DNA of 64,000 nt from Zoroaster sp. YZ-2022 (taxonomy: Eukaryota > Echinodermata > Asteroidea > Forcipulatida > Zoroasteridae): NCBI GenBank assembly GCA_029582265.1, contig CM055828.1, forward strand, positions 4,447,402 to 4,511,401, in the 5' to 3' direction. Of this stretch, positions 34,001 through 49,000 are shown in pieces. The translations under genes were made by a program, and so were the position numbers. The first letter of the stretch is position 1; every line of letters begins with the position of its first letter. Under the pieces are notes generated by a model. It was not told where the DNA came from and made no database searches. It was given only the letters and a program-made list of their open reading frames with translations.

Positions 34001-37000
34001 GGATTTTGTTGGATTTTGCCAGTACAACGTTCCACACTTCCAAACATCAAAACAAAGACGTTTTCAAAGGTGTCTTCATGCAAGTCTGCTTCAAGCTCGT
34101 CCAAAGGAAAACTTTCACAGAAGCCAGCTAAACAAGCAACAAGAGCGAAAGTGGCCGGGTCTTTGCCATCAAGTGTAGTGACGTAAGTAACGGACACATT
34201 ACTGAAAAAGTGTTGTTTTAGGCGGTGTTTGGGATTGGGAATAAGCACTATACCCGGTCATATGTGCAAGAAATGAACTCACAAATATAATTTGCACTCC
34301 AACAGATTAAGAACTGTTTATTGTTCTTACCCATTATTATTCTTAGCCAAAAGAAGACTCCTGCCTCAACCAAAAAGGGGAATGCACCCAGCGCCTCTTC
34401 ATCTGCAGAAAAATTAGAGAGGATACCCAGTTTTCACCATCGAATGCATTATGCATGCGATATATGCTTGACACGTTACGGTGGTAAAGATCTTGAACTG
34501 CGGGAGGGTAGCAATAACCTACTCGTTCGCGCCAACGACAGTTCGCACTCGTGTAAACAGTTGAAGAAAGTTGTTATGTACTGCAAGGAGAAGAAGAGGT
34601 GGTGCCGAGTGGAACCGATGCACCCCGCTTTACCCCCTAACATAACTCCATCATTGTGTAAGTTTGGCGAGAAATGCCGCCGACAAGGCTGCAAGTTTCC
34701 GCATATCACGGAAGAGGTTGACCTCTGGGTCTACATGGCTAAATATAAAAGTGAGTAAAACCTGTCAGATGTTTCATTCCTTGCAAGATCTTTCTCAAAG
34801 GCAGGAATTGCAGTAATACAAATTTACAAATAACTTTATTGAGTATACACTGTCAACTTTATGATGATTGTTTGAAAAGTTAGATTTTATTTTATGTTTC
34901 ATTTCTGTAATCAGTCGACACATTGAGGAATGTTATGTCAGCAGGACGGAAATCATCTGAAATGTCTTCATCTACCCCATCCCCTGCGCAATCTCCTTCC
35001 GCTCATCGTTATCATTGCTGCTACTGCGATGAAACCTACACAGAACCCTGGCACCTTGAGCAACACAAACAGACCAAAGATCATAGGTCAAAGGTCAACT
35101 CGGACTCAGAGAGGGAGTGGAAGTTCCGGAGCCCTCCCTGGAATGTTCAAGATGGGAACTATGAGGAATGTAAAGAGTAAGTGGGCTGAATTATTTTAAT
35201 TATTGAACGAAGACATTTAAGTTGTTTACTGAAATTGAAACACACAATAATGTATCGTATCTTCCAAATCAAATTGAATGTTTTAGATGTATAGATACAA
35301 AATGTGAAGCTGGTTAAAACAATATATGGAAAAACTTCACAGACACGAACTCTTCACTGATTACGTCATCTGACGAATTTCAATAAACAGTGACAATTGA
35401 AAATATATTTTGGAGAAGAACAAAAAGTAAGGCTGTTTCAATATCAAATCTAAGTCCATGAACCATAAGACGATTTTTATTTTAGCAAACCTTTAAAGGG
35501 ACAGCATCGTCACGATCAACAGGGCATGGAATCGGAAGGCTAGTTTTAGATAAACTCAGTGACTGCCATACCTCAAATGGTAAGGTCATATTACCGTTGC
35601 TGCCGCATAAATGAGCCAGTAATTTTCAGTCACTGCGTTCTTTTTAAACTAGGACATCGATTCCATGCCCTGTCGAAAGTCTGTTCTGATGGTGATGATA
35701 CTGCCCCTTTAATGTATGCTAACAAGTTCTGTTGAGTGTAATTTTAATATAATTCTAGATATAATCAACAAATGTCTGGGATTAACTTTTGTTAGCACTG
35801 TTGTTTACAAATTTACTTTCAAGACATAAGCGAGGCATATGTATGTTCAGTGACTCGCCTGAGAATAACTGCACCAAAGCCCACAGCAATGAAGAATTAC
35901 TAGAGTGGATGGAGAGACATGAATACAGAATGATGAAAATAAGGAAAGCCAAGACGGAGAAGTTGTATGCATTCATGGATGACGTCCTCATGAAGTACAA
36001 CTTCCGAACTAGAGGGGCTGAAGTGGTAAGTATGTTTTTACACGATGTAAATAAATCTATATTTTATATCAGAACCAAGAGATATATATCAAAACTAACA
36101 TGAGAAAATGTCCGTTGAGTTCATTGTGTCAGTAACGAGAAAAAGAGTTAAAATGCATTCATATTTTATTTACATTCATTCTACATGTACAATGTGAAAA
36201 TTTTATCAAAGCCGGCCGATCCATTTCAAATTGGTTAAACGTTTCTGATTTTCTAAAAAAATTACAACATGTCAGATGGAATACATTAATTTTGGGAACA
36301 TTAATACCATCATCAGCCTTTCTCTAAGAAAGATTTACATTAACATTCAACAATGTTGTTACATTTCAATTATGGTTTTACCATTAAAAGAATGTAAAAT
36401 GATATATTGCATTATTTCAGATCGCTGACGAGTTACCACAGATCAAAGTGACGTGTTCGCAAGACATCACACAAGCTCTCTCCACGGAAGGGAAGCAGAT
36501 GGACTCAGTGTACAGATATACATGGGAGTTTACTATAAAGACCTCGGAAAATGTAATCTAAATATTAATTGATATGGAGAGTTTTCTGGTTTTCACGAAG
36601 CAGTGCACTACTGTAATACAGAAGTCCTAAACACTTGGACTGTATTATGGGTAGATATTTGATAAGAAAAAACAGACATTATATAAGACTTCTTTATATT
36701 TAAAAAGATAAAATGTTGGCGATGTTTATGCCGAGTCATTTTATTGAGTGGTTCTGCTTGTCAAGTTATTTCTCATTACTTTCCAGAAACGTTTGAAGCG
36801 GGTATGCTTGTTCTACGACGAACATCGAGTTCATTTCAGGTTGTCCCAACCAAATGAACAAGAAGCCCAGGTATGCCCCGGTAATTTGATTGTAGAGGCC
36901 GATGGGAAGACGTACCGAATCAATGTGATCTTCCACTCTCAGATCTTGGGAAGTTTCAACCAGTGGGTCTTGTTTGATTTCGGCTCTGAACCTTATCTTG

Positions 37001-40000
37001 CTCGAAAGCTTCAGGTGAGTCGGCCGAACGTTAAACCCAGACTTGTAGTGGAGTACATTTCCATGAGTACGAGAACAAATAAAAGTACTCTAGTACGAAT
37101 ATACAACTCCTGTTAACGTGGGCGGATCCAGAACATTTTTAGGGGGGGGGGAGCTGAGAATCAAAAACAATTATTTTTCAGTACTACAAAAATTACAATG
37201 AAATAATCAAAGGGAGAGAAAAACAAAGCACAGTGAGGGAGAAATGAGAGTGCGTTCTCCCCTCCCCTCCCCCTTTCTCTCTCTCTCTCTCCTTTTCTCT
37301 CTTTTTTTAATTAAAATTTTTTAATTTTTTTTAAAACGATTTTATGTGGGCCTACAGCCCCCTTAGCCCCCCTGGATCCGCCAATGGTTAAACCAGTACA
37401 TATTTGAATCTATCAATTACCAACTACCCATACAGTACTCGTACTCAGTATCTTTTCTTTATTTTTTCGACCCATTCCAATTAAACACCTCGCAACAATA
37501 ACGACAGCCTTGCCGAGCAACAAAAAAAGCTGAATTTGTTCAAAGTATTTTGATATTTTAATTTCATCAGGTCCAAGTTATGTCAGCGGAGCACCGTGAA
37601 ACATTCGACTTGATGCTAGAAGAAAAACATCAAAACGTAGAGGTGTGGGACAGTAGTAATAGGAAGATCGTTGGATTCCAAGAACACAAAATTTCACGAA
37701 GTCAAAAGGAACTAATGGCAAATTACAAGGTACCATCACCACTCTGTACTGATGACCTCGAGGAACTGAGCAGAGACAACTACAAGGAGTTTATGCACAC
37801 GATGCTGTACTTGGAAGAAAAGGAGTGTAATGAGAAGATATCCAAGTAAGAACTGCAAGTAGCAATTTATGAAAATATCATGGTTAGAAAAAGGGGATAG
37901 ATGTTGGAAAACATGCTTATTATGAGCATGCTTACTTTCTATGAATCAAAATATACATTTTACAATCAACCTGACTCGGGAAATATATTATATATTCTAA
38001 AAGTGCAAACTTTTGTTTTGAGACAGTTTATCTTCAATGTCAGAATGATGTCCAGAAACCTCTGAACATGTTCACCTATAAAAGATTTAACTTTGTTTAC
38101 TTTGGCCTTTATTATCCAAGGTTTACAACAAAGACCCAACTGAAATGTCTCTACACAATCAAGATACCGGATAGCAAAATCGAACTAAACGCACAGGGGG
38201 GAACACTGTACGGTCATGTCGATCTGAAAAGGGCCTTAATGGACGACTCGGAAACAAGTCAAATCATCACCAGGAGCGTTCAGATAATGATGCTGAAATT
38301 TAGTACCTCTGAAACGGTATGTCACATTACTACTATAACTATTCAGTAATTACTAAGCTAGTTGGACATCAAAGAAACATTGTGGATTATACGCAGTAGT
38401 CAGCTTGGTGCTTAGCCTCATTCTAAATCTTTATTTTTGTCTACCAAAAGGAGGTTTCCAGAACAGGAATAATTCTTGTGTCCAAAGGCTCGGGATTTCA
38501 TACGTTCTGAATGTTATTTTCGTCTACAAAATGCCATATTTTGTACTTCCCACTGGGAAAGAGGGTTTCCCAGCACATGAATAATTCTTGTGTCCAAATA
38601 AAATCATTAATGTAAATGTTTGTTATTTAGATTTACGAAGCCCGCATACTCAATTACGAGGAACTGATGAAACAGAGCCAAGACACGCTTTACATTCAGC
38701 TCAGTCCAACATGTGTCAGAGAGGCGAAACTCCTCATCGGCACGGAGTACCCGGTTCACATACAACTGCAGCTAAACAGGATTAGTTTCTATTACATGCA
38801 TTCTACCGTCGATAACCTAGAGAACATGGATATTGTTTTCCCTCCAAAGGAAAATTCACAAAAGTAAGTTTTTTTGGATACTCGCAAAAATAAAAATATA
38901 ACCGTGTTATATTAAAGGGTCAGGTATCTTCATGATCAACAGGGCATGGAATCAGAATGCTAGTTTTAGATTAACTCAGTGATTGCTAATGCTATAGTAC
39001 CCCCACATGATAATGTCATATTACCGTTGCTGCTGCATAAATGAGCCATTAATTTTCAGTCACTGTGTTAATAATATTAAACTAGAGCATCGATTCTGTG
39101 CCCTGTCGAAAGTCTGCTCTAATCGTGACAATACTGCCCCTTTAAAGAGAGGTAAACTGCGTCTTAGAGTGTGTCTACCGTCACTGAATCAAAATAAACA
39201 TTAAACAACCAACCTGTGAAAGTTTTAGGCATATTATGTTATTACACGATATGTGGTTAACGAGAAAATAGTGAAATATAGTTTTATTTCAGTAATGTTT
39301 TTCAAAACCTCAAAAAGAACTGTTTCCAGGGATGTTTGATATATCAGTATCAACTTTACATCAAATAAGTTGTATATAAATAAATCTGTGATTATTTATT
39401 TATTTTGATATTGCCAAAGGTGTAACATATATTTTAACTTTCAGTCTCAATTAGTAAATAAAATAAAGCATCGAAAATATCAACAAATTATTTTAAAAAC
39501 ATTGTACAAACTTTGTCTTACTGTCTGTAGGCCTACCGATACAATACAGATCCTACATTTCATTGATGAGCTGTGAACAATAATGCTTCTTTAAAATTAT
39601 GTCAATGTTTCAGGCTTCCTTCCCTACAAGCATCAGATGACCCTTATCAGGAACAAGCACTGAAATTCATATGTGAGCATGGAGTCGATGAAACACAGAC
39701 TGGGGTAGGGCCTGTCCTGGTATACGGACCATTCGGGACGGGAAAGACACACACCCTGGCAACAGCAGTGAAGCGTACTCTAGAGTCACGTCCTGAAAGC
39801 AAAATTCTGATTTGCACACAATCGAACAGGTAAAATAAAATGAAGGACGGAAAGGTTTGCGTTATCACTATGTAACAATCACCATATAACAATCTCTTAA
39901 GAGCTATAATAATTGTTGGTTCTGAGAGGAATACTCTGATCGTCTCCTCACCACTGGTTCTTCTTAGAACCAACAATTTTATTACAACTCCTAAGAGATT

Positions 40001-43000
40001 ATTTACATGATGCTTCCGCAAACCTTATTCATAATAATAATAATAAATTAAAATTTTCTATTGCGCTGTTTCCATTTAAAAATGATAAAAAGCGCATAAC
40101 AAAAATAAACACGCCATTAAATAAACAGATATAAATACAAACAAGAAATTAATGACAAATCTCATTTTTTTAATTTAATTTTTTTAAATTTTTAATTTAA
40201 AAAAAATTAAATCAGAACAGATGAGGTTGCCAAGCCAGCTCCCAAACCTCAGTATGGGGTTACGTCTGTCCCGCCAGAGGAGGATCTACCGTGCAAAGCT
40301 TCAGATGCCACTTGAAATGACTTAGAAATCAAACATTTATATACAAATATATAAGATACAAAATCCATCCAAGATGCGTTGGCATTTTGAATTTCAAAAA
40401 AAGTGTTCTGAGTAACCAGACAATGTGTCATTTCTCATTTGTTTTTAAGTGCTGCAGATTTATACATCACTGAACATCTTGACAAACTTGAGAAAAGGAG
40501 AAAGATCATTCGGATTTACGCAATATCTCGAGACATTAAGAACGTAAGTCAGAAAGTGCGACCCTACATTCCCGTGATGAGCGATGGCAACATTAGGATC
40601 CCAAACACACAGGAAATTAAATCAAGCCATGTAGTCATAACAACCCTGAGCACATGTCACCGACTGGTATCCACCAAGTTGAAGGGTCACTTTACTCATA
40701 TCTTGATTGATGAAGCCGGTCAGGCATTGGAGACGGAGACACTCCAACCTTTGACCTTAGCAACCGGAAACACGTGTGTGGTGCTCGCTGGGGATCACAT
40801 ACAGATGAGCCAAAAGGTAAGAACACACTCATCCATAGCCACTAGCCGAAACACAAAATACGAAAGAAATACATAATTATAAATTAAATTTCTAAAAGTT
40901 GTGAAGTTCAATTGTCAATTGTTGTTTTTAGAATACGGAGCAGTATATTCTTGAGTTATATGACAGTGAAAACCTACTTGCATGTTCTCCATGTTGTTCC
41001 ACTCTTTCAATAAGGTATTTTCCAAGAAAGCTCGTTTTGCTAAATTCAACATGTCTCTCCTGGAGCGTCTTTTCCACCTGAAAGTTGCCAGAGTGCTACT
41101 TCCTTCAAACTATCGGACAAGCCAGCCCATTTTAGACTTCATCTCCAAGGCATTTTACCAGGGAACCTCTACCAGCCGAAAGCTGAAAGCAGTCGTTAAT
41201 CCTCCGCCCCATCCGAAATTCAGTCATCCTCTTGTTTTCTATACGGTCAAAGGAGAGGACCAAAGAATAGGAATGTCTTACGTCAACCATCATGAGGTAA
41301 TAATTTAGCTAGACTCTTCCATTCTCATCAACTGTGTGCAAACCAATTCAACTTAAAAAGGAGTGTACAACATTTGTAATTACTCAAAAAAACTGTCGAA
41401 AAATGGTACGGATGCATTTTTATTTACATTTGTTATAATGTATGATTGTATTCAGGTCGACCAAATCGTGTTGAATGTTAAAGACATGTATGAGAACTGG
41501 CCCGAAGAAAAGTTTGGAAAGCTGAATGAAAACAGCATTGGTATTGTAACACCGTACATACTGCAGGTAAGATTAATTACACAGTATTTTATTTTTGTGT
41601 TTAAATATCTGCCTCTCTTGGTAACAATTTTTATCTCTGGGATATGGGTTGTCAATTTGTTTATTTAAGCGATTTGTAATTGCAAGTGTTCATTACACAA
41701 AAAATAGAAGTATCAATTGGTCTATATAATTGAAAGCTCTTTGTCCATATTATAATTGAACATTTATTAATGGGTTATTAGAAATAACCCATCATAAGAC
41801 AATTAGCGTTTGAAGCAAAGTATTTACAAGGGCAGATCTGTCAGGGGTTGGAGGGGGGGGGGGGGGTTAGGGGGAGTCCAGACCTCCATCATGCCTTTCG
41901 CCAACATGCCTATGAATACAGAGATTCATGGCGCTTTGCTAACTGCACCCCCACCCCACCCCACTGGGGGTGCGCCACTCAGTCCCACGCCGGGAGGGCT
42001 TCGCGTCAGATAGGGTCCACCACAACTCCAGGATCCGCCCCACCAAAGAAACGGCAGTGAAAAGGAGGAAAGAAATATAGAAACATGGAAAAATTTATCC
42101 AGACAGACATTATGCTTAACATGATCTATTTCAGGGTTTATACCCGTCTTTCGAAGGAGGTTTCCTCATCTTCTGGATGTCTTTATAGGTTTTTTAAATA
42201 ATGTTTCTTAATCTCATTCAATAATTCGTTGGCAGGAGAAAAAACTCCGGTCGATATATCAATATAAGCTTTTCAATTCAACTCGTATTATTGTTTTTAG
42301 GTGCGCCAGATCCGTAAGAGACTTCAGGCGCTCAATCTAAAACACATCGACGTAGGGGGAGTCCAGAATATTCAGGGTAGGCCTGTGTTGCTTTATATTT
42401 ATCACTTTCATCTTTTCCGCCATCATATACTCTAAGACGTTCTTCTCTAGTTACTTTGAAAGTATGTAAAGAAACAGAGGACTTTAGCAGTTAAGGTAAA
42501 ACTTGTAGCTTTGCATGGTGAAGAGGATAAGTAAGACTAATTGCGGTGACACCATGTGAAATTCTCAATTGAGTAGTAATTAGTTCTGAAAAGAACCGGA
42601 GGTTACAACTCGACGTTTCGATCAGTATGCTCTGATCGTCCTCAGGAGAAAGGACTTAAGCAGTGTTGGTAATTTCTTATGACGATTGGAGGGACGCCGA
42701 AGAGAGCAGGAACCATGACTCGCTCCACCATAGTGACCCACAACTGATAACCATATTTGTTTTAATGTTATATTTATTTATTTATTTATATGATTTTATT
42801 CTCGGGAATTAGTCGGGCATTAGTCGGGAATTTCGATGTTTATTATTTCAATGTTTAATTTCGGATCTGGGCATTATAGATATGGGCACAGGAAGATTTA
42901 TTTAGAAAAAATGGCCTAAATAGGCCGATGAGGGTTTCTGTCATAGATAGACTCAGACAAGATCTACGAACAATCTGCTTATGGGGGGAGGAGACGATGA

Positions 43001-46000
43001 TCATTGGGCGGACAATACCGCCCCCATCACAAATATTGGGAGGGGGACACACATGTCCCCCTGTCCCCTGGGATCGCCGCCCATGGACGTATGTATTGCC
43101 ACACCACCAGTGACTCCGTCTGTGAAGCCCACAACTATATATGAAGCCCACAAATTTGCAACACAAGAACAATTTCCTTACGAAATCAATGTCCTTACAA
43201 GCTGGTACGACCTAATTATAAAGCTTGCACTTCTGTGAAATCACGAGTGACCCGACGATCTAGCAGGATGTTAATAATTTGGAGCTTTTCTCATTTATTC
43301 TATAAACAAACAGAATTCTACATTTATCTGGAATTCAACTTGATTAAATAGGATCTTATTTTATACTATTAGGTAAACAATTTCGTGTGCTAATCATAAG
43401 CACAGTGCGAACACGCAACACACTAAACAAAGCCCAGATGACGAAATTTTTGTCCAAGATAAGCCCAGCGAATCGCCCGGATGAGACCTACGACTACGGG
43501 TTTCTATCAGATCTCAGACTTCTCAACACAGCCTTCACCCGAGCCCAATCTCTGGTGATGGTCGTTGGGGATCCAATCGCCTTGTGTTCGGTAGGAGAAT
43601 GCTCAACGACATGGTGTGCATACTTGAAGGAGTGTGAAGAAAAACATACACTGTTTCCTTTAGTAAGTGATTTGGTTTTTACTCTTTAAAAATATTTTAC
43701 TGAAGATATCAAATGATTTACATTTTCAAACACGTCAAGTGTCTCACTATTTATGCACCCCTTTGAAATATGGGAACCAACGAAAAAGAAATTATATAGG
43801 CCTGTAGGCTCTGACTTATTGCATTAAATGCTATTTTGACTGGCTCAATCCACAGGGTACCTCTTTGGAGGAAATCCGCCAAGAAATGGGAGCAGCTTTC
43901 TTCAAACCCACTGTATCATCGACTGCCAAAACGTCAGCGGTACCTCCTCAATACATGTATAGCCAGGATTCCTCTGCCAAAAACACTGCGTCAAGCCAAT
44001 TTGACACACAGTTTTGGCAAACAGGAGATGACAAGCCTGTTCCGGATGCCATTCTAAAAGAACTTTTCATACAGATAGACAAGGATGAGAGTAGGCGAAC
44101 TAGATCAACTCCAGATGGTAGTGTGAGTACAGATGAAAAGGAAGATGCTACCAGTGAAAAAGAGGTCTCCCGAAGTTCAAGAAAAAAAGGATTCAAATTC
44201 CGGATGGTCGAAGAAAAAGACCACATCGCACTCAAAATTGACTACAAATCCCCTCGTGATGATTTTCAGGATGAGTCAGACTCAGTGGATGGTTTAAAGA
44301 ATGACATGCACGATGAGAGAGAACGTCAGGCATTTGATCGTCAAGTGGCAACTAATCCAGACAAATTCAAAATCTGTTCCTTTCACTGTGAGAAGACTGG
44401 AGAAACCTATGCGATTCCGCTTAATGAAGATTCGTCCAAGAAGATTTCAATCATAAGCAAGAAGAAGGGAGGTAGAGCCTTGAACCTAGACGAGGTTATA
44501 GTGGAAGTATTGGACAAAAATGATGAATCAGGGTTTGTAGAAAGCAGGCGGAAAAAAACCTATGGGCAGGTCGTCTGCATAAAGAAGAGGGCTCCGAAAC
44601 CCTCTCTATTCATGATGAAAACAGTTTGCAAACTCGATGAGCATATATTTAATCAGATGGTACCTGTCGACCGCACGCTGCCAAAATTCTTTGTTATTTC
44701 TCACCAAGAGACGAATAAAACTAAAATTAACACTAATACATCCCCAGACTTCACAACCGTGTCCATCTACCGTTTCAACAGAGCTAAAGACGACTGCCAG
44801 TTTGAGGAATACGTGGAAGTGTCAAGGAGAGATCGGTCACACAAGCTTTTTGTTGTTCAGTACGTTAAGTGGTATCCTGATGCCCCTTACCCCATTGGCG
44901 TAGTCACAGAAGAACTTCCACAGGGAGATGACGTAGAGACATGCCTTCGTCTTCTAAAGCTAATGCATGGCGTAAAGGAAGAGTGGAAACCTGCTATTAA
45001 GGATGAGGTTAACAAGATGTTTCCAGTCAATTGGCAGATTCCAGATTTTGAGATCGAGTCACGAGAAGATAAGAGAGGTCTGACTGTCTTCACTATTGAT
45101 CCTCCAGAAGCACGTGATCTCGATGATGCTCTTAGTGTCGACATGGTTGATAACAATTACCAAGTCGGCATTCATATTGCGGATGTTTCCTACTTTGTCT
45201 CTAAAGACAGTGTGGTCGATACAGAAGCCAAGATCAGGGCGACAACATTTTATCCTTCATTCGCCGATCCCATTAACATGCTGCCTCCCGAGTTGAGCAA
45301 CAGGCTCTGCAGTTTGCTCCCAGATGAAGACAGGCTTACAATTTCAGTTTTTGTCACCCTTAATAAGAGAGGATCAGTGGTTGGAGATGTTAAGATTGCG
45401 CGGTCTGTGATTAGGTCTCAACTTCGGCTGACGTACGATGAAGCTGAACAAATTATCAACACGCCCAATAATGATAAAAACAAGTGCAATGTAATAATCC
45501 AGGAGAAAGTTTTAACACTGAACCAACTTGCTCAGGAACGAAGACGAAGTCGCCTTGGAGTTGGTCGCTTTGCTTTCTCTCATAACTCCGAAGAAGAGGA
45601 ATTGCTGCATCCACTGGCTCACTCCTTAGTTGAAGAAATGATGCTCCTTGCTAACGAAGAAGTTGCCCGTTTTATCGTAGAGATGTATCCTGATTTTGCC
45701 CCACTGAGACGACAACTTCCTCCGAGTAAAGAAGAAGTCAAAGATTGGTTGAGCAAACATGGTAAAGATCTCCCTAACAGCCTTGATCTTCAGTCAAGAC
45801 CACTACCATTACGGGGACAGAACGAAGTTCCAAATGATATGCACATGACAAAAGAAAAGATGAACAAACTTCGTGATCTTGTCACCAGTGAATCACAGGG
45901 TAAGAAGTCTCAAATCGTAGATTTAATTTGCAACGATGAACATCATCCCCAACTGGCTGTGGCAAAAGCCAATTTCTTTATCATCCAAGAGACTGCTAAG

Positions 46001-49000
46001 TACATCAGATCAGGAGAGCACTCCGATGATGAAATGAGGCATCACACGTTAAAGATGACCGTCTATACACGATTTACCTCACCTATCCGCCGATACTTTG
46101 ACCTTGTTGTACATCGCACTCTGATTGCTGCATTAATTAAGAGTGAAGTAAGTGGTGTTGGTGAACTGAAGCCACCATATACAGAAAGTGTGCTTGCAGA
46201 GATATGTGTTCACTGTAATAACCAAGACCTCAATTCTCGAGATTTTGAAAAGGAGACCCGTGCTTTGCAGTTTGCCTTGAGACTAAGGGAAGCCCCTCAG
46301 ACGCTGCAGGTGTTTGTTAAGGGTGTTTCCGATGCGAGTGTGGAACTAATGTTTCCTTACAGGCGTTTCATTCCCTCAAAGGCACGACGTGTTAAACTAA
46401 AGCTCCTTAAGCCACATAGTAAACCATGCATCGACGAGGACAATACTAGAATGGAGCTGACATGGAATGAACGGATCTATGAGTTGCATGGCTCAATCAG
46501 TATGCTAAAGCCTACAACCACAATGTTCAGCCTGGACACAGAGACGATGGTAGTAACGGTTCCTCATGATCAGTGGAATGAGATTCTCACTGGAGTTCAG
46601 GAAGACCGCCTCGATCTCATCCAGAATGCTTTCACGATTGCAGAAAGTAAGCAACAGCTCCAAGAACAAGAAAGAGAAAGAGAAAGGAAACGACGTGGGC
46701 ATCACAACTTTCCCGTAAAGGAGGTAACCTGTGAGAGATCAGATCGTAGCAACCCTTTTTCCTCCGTGAACTTCAAGCGGAGTTTTGAGCCAGGTGACGT
46801 TGTCCAAGTCCAGCTGCATGCATCTATTCAGATGGGCATGCTGATGCCACGTATCCAACTGTTTGGCCTTACACCAAAGCTAAGCCTCTGCACTGAACAT
46901 CGAGAAAATGCAGTCGAGTGCTTCTCTGATACAGCGATACATCGCGCTGCCAAAGTGGAGAGCATCGAAAAATATATGGATGTTTGGCGTCCAATCGTTA
47001 AAATGGTTGCAGCTTACAATGCAGTTCGTGATGGTGCGAGCAGCGTGATCCATAGCGTGGAGATAAACTGGCAACGCATTCAGCAAGACAAACAGCCAAT
47101 CACATTCAGAGGAATAGCTGTGCTCGAGAAAAACTTCTGCATTGAACGAAATCTAAAATTTCGCAGGGGCGATTATCTGTGTATCCGGTACACGGACCTA
47201 CCCTTGGCTCCCAGTACAAAGAAACGTCTCCGTATGATGAACAAAGTATCTGCCGAAACAGGACAATCTTCTGAGGTTGATCAAGACAAACTAACATTTG
47301 TTGCTCATGCAATCGCATCTGATGTAAAGGAAATTGGCAAGGACCCTGATAAGAAATGCGAAGTTCACATTGAGATGAATCAATGTTCTTCACCGTTTCC
47401 GGATGTCTTGTTGCCGGGGTCCGAAAAGGTACGGACATGCAGCATTGAGTGGATATCCAAAGCTGATTCTGACAGGTGGGTATCAATTCAAATTGTATCC
47501 ATTGTTAATGTTGATATTCATATGGTTTGAGACAAACTATTGTAAACACCTGGAAGAGAGGGGGCGAATTCAGGCGCAACGCTAATATAATTTTCACTAT
47601 ACTGGGCGGGATCTTGGGCCCTCGAAGCTTTCAGATTATAGACGCTCTGTGAATGAATTTCATGCCTATATTGATGGAGATTTAATTATAAAGTGCCCAA
47701 AGGGGTTAATCAGAGAATCAATGCGACAACATGGTAAAAATCATAATAAGTGGGAAAAGTATTGGGGATGAATTGGTAATCCCCCTCTCTCTCAAACCTT
47801 ATAATCTCCAGCCCCGAGAACCCCAGGTTTGACAGAATGACAGTGATTGCAAAACTTAAACCATTTAAGATATTATTTTTTTTTTTAATTTTTATTTATT
47901 TATTTTTTTTGTTATTTATTATTATTTTTTAAATATTATTTTTGCTTGTTCATAGCCGCCTTGAGGTCGCCATTCAGAGTTTACCAAAAGCTTCATCCAT
48001 TGTTCAGAATATCTGCCTGCGCACAACACCACAGGAAAGCAATGTTGGTCAGTATATAACTAACTGTCATGTAATCCATGTGACACTTTTGTTAAAATGT
48101 CTGTAAACGCATCCATATTGTAATAAAAAAATTATGTACAAAAACCACACTCTGTAGTGATGCGGATTTACCGCTTTTACGGAGTATAACAATCCAGATC
48201 CAGATCCAGATCCAGAGAAGTGCAGCTAAAGTGTCGTTAACGAGAGAATAGTGTTCTTGAGTTATTTCGGGCACACCATAAGAGAATAGTGTTCTTGAGT
48301 TCTTTCGGGCACACCATAAGAGAATAGTGTTCTTGAGTTCTTTCGGGCACACCATAAGAGAATAGTGAAAATCAAATTTATTTTATTCATTCTTATGTGG
48401 AAATGGATCATCAGGTTGGATGATCAATTTCAGATGGATTTGTCTGCATACATTTCACATGCATACATTTCAAATGTTTTGTGCATTTACAATCAAATTA
48501 GCTTTTAGAATTCGCTCAGTTTCTTTTGGGTTAATTACTATGAGTGAAAGCCCCCTTTAAAGATGAAAGCTCGTCGTGCTATTTGTGAGCTGATAAGTTA
48601 CCTTTTACACACATTTTAATAGTTGTTATCACTTTTAACTTTGATGCAGACTGTAACACCCGACGGCTCTTTGAGGCTGGTAGAGAAATCAAGTCTTTTA
48701 AAATCGCAGGATCGCCGTTCGCAATCCCAAACGGCCCACAACAAGCGGCATTAAGGCTTGCTTTGCAGCAACCGTTCACCATCATTCAAGGGCCACCTGG
48801 TAATGACAAACTTATATTTAAATAAGATGTGAAGCTTCGCATTGGTGGAAGTATAAGCTATGAGTGTTTGTGGTAGCACCATGTAAATTCTCTAATGAGT
48901 GGTATAGCGTTGGTTCTGAAAGGAACAGGTGGTTGACAACTTAAATCAGTGATCTTCCTTCATGGCCCTCTTCGGTGAGCAGAAGTACTTCAACTGGCTT

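Noticed and set aside
41810..42060. Overlapping GC-rich open frames in a gene B intron
   Set aside because: Poly-G and C-rich transposon-like debris between b21 and b22; exons on both sides join in frame without it.
43865..47530. Single-exon gene of 1,221 codons
   Set aside because: Same situation for exon b24; true ends are 43856 and 47475.
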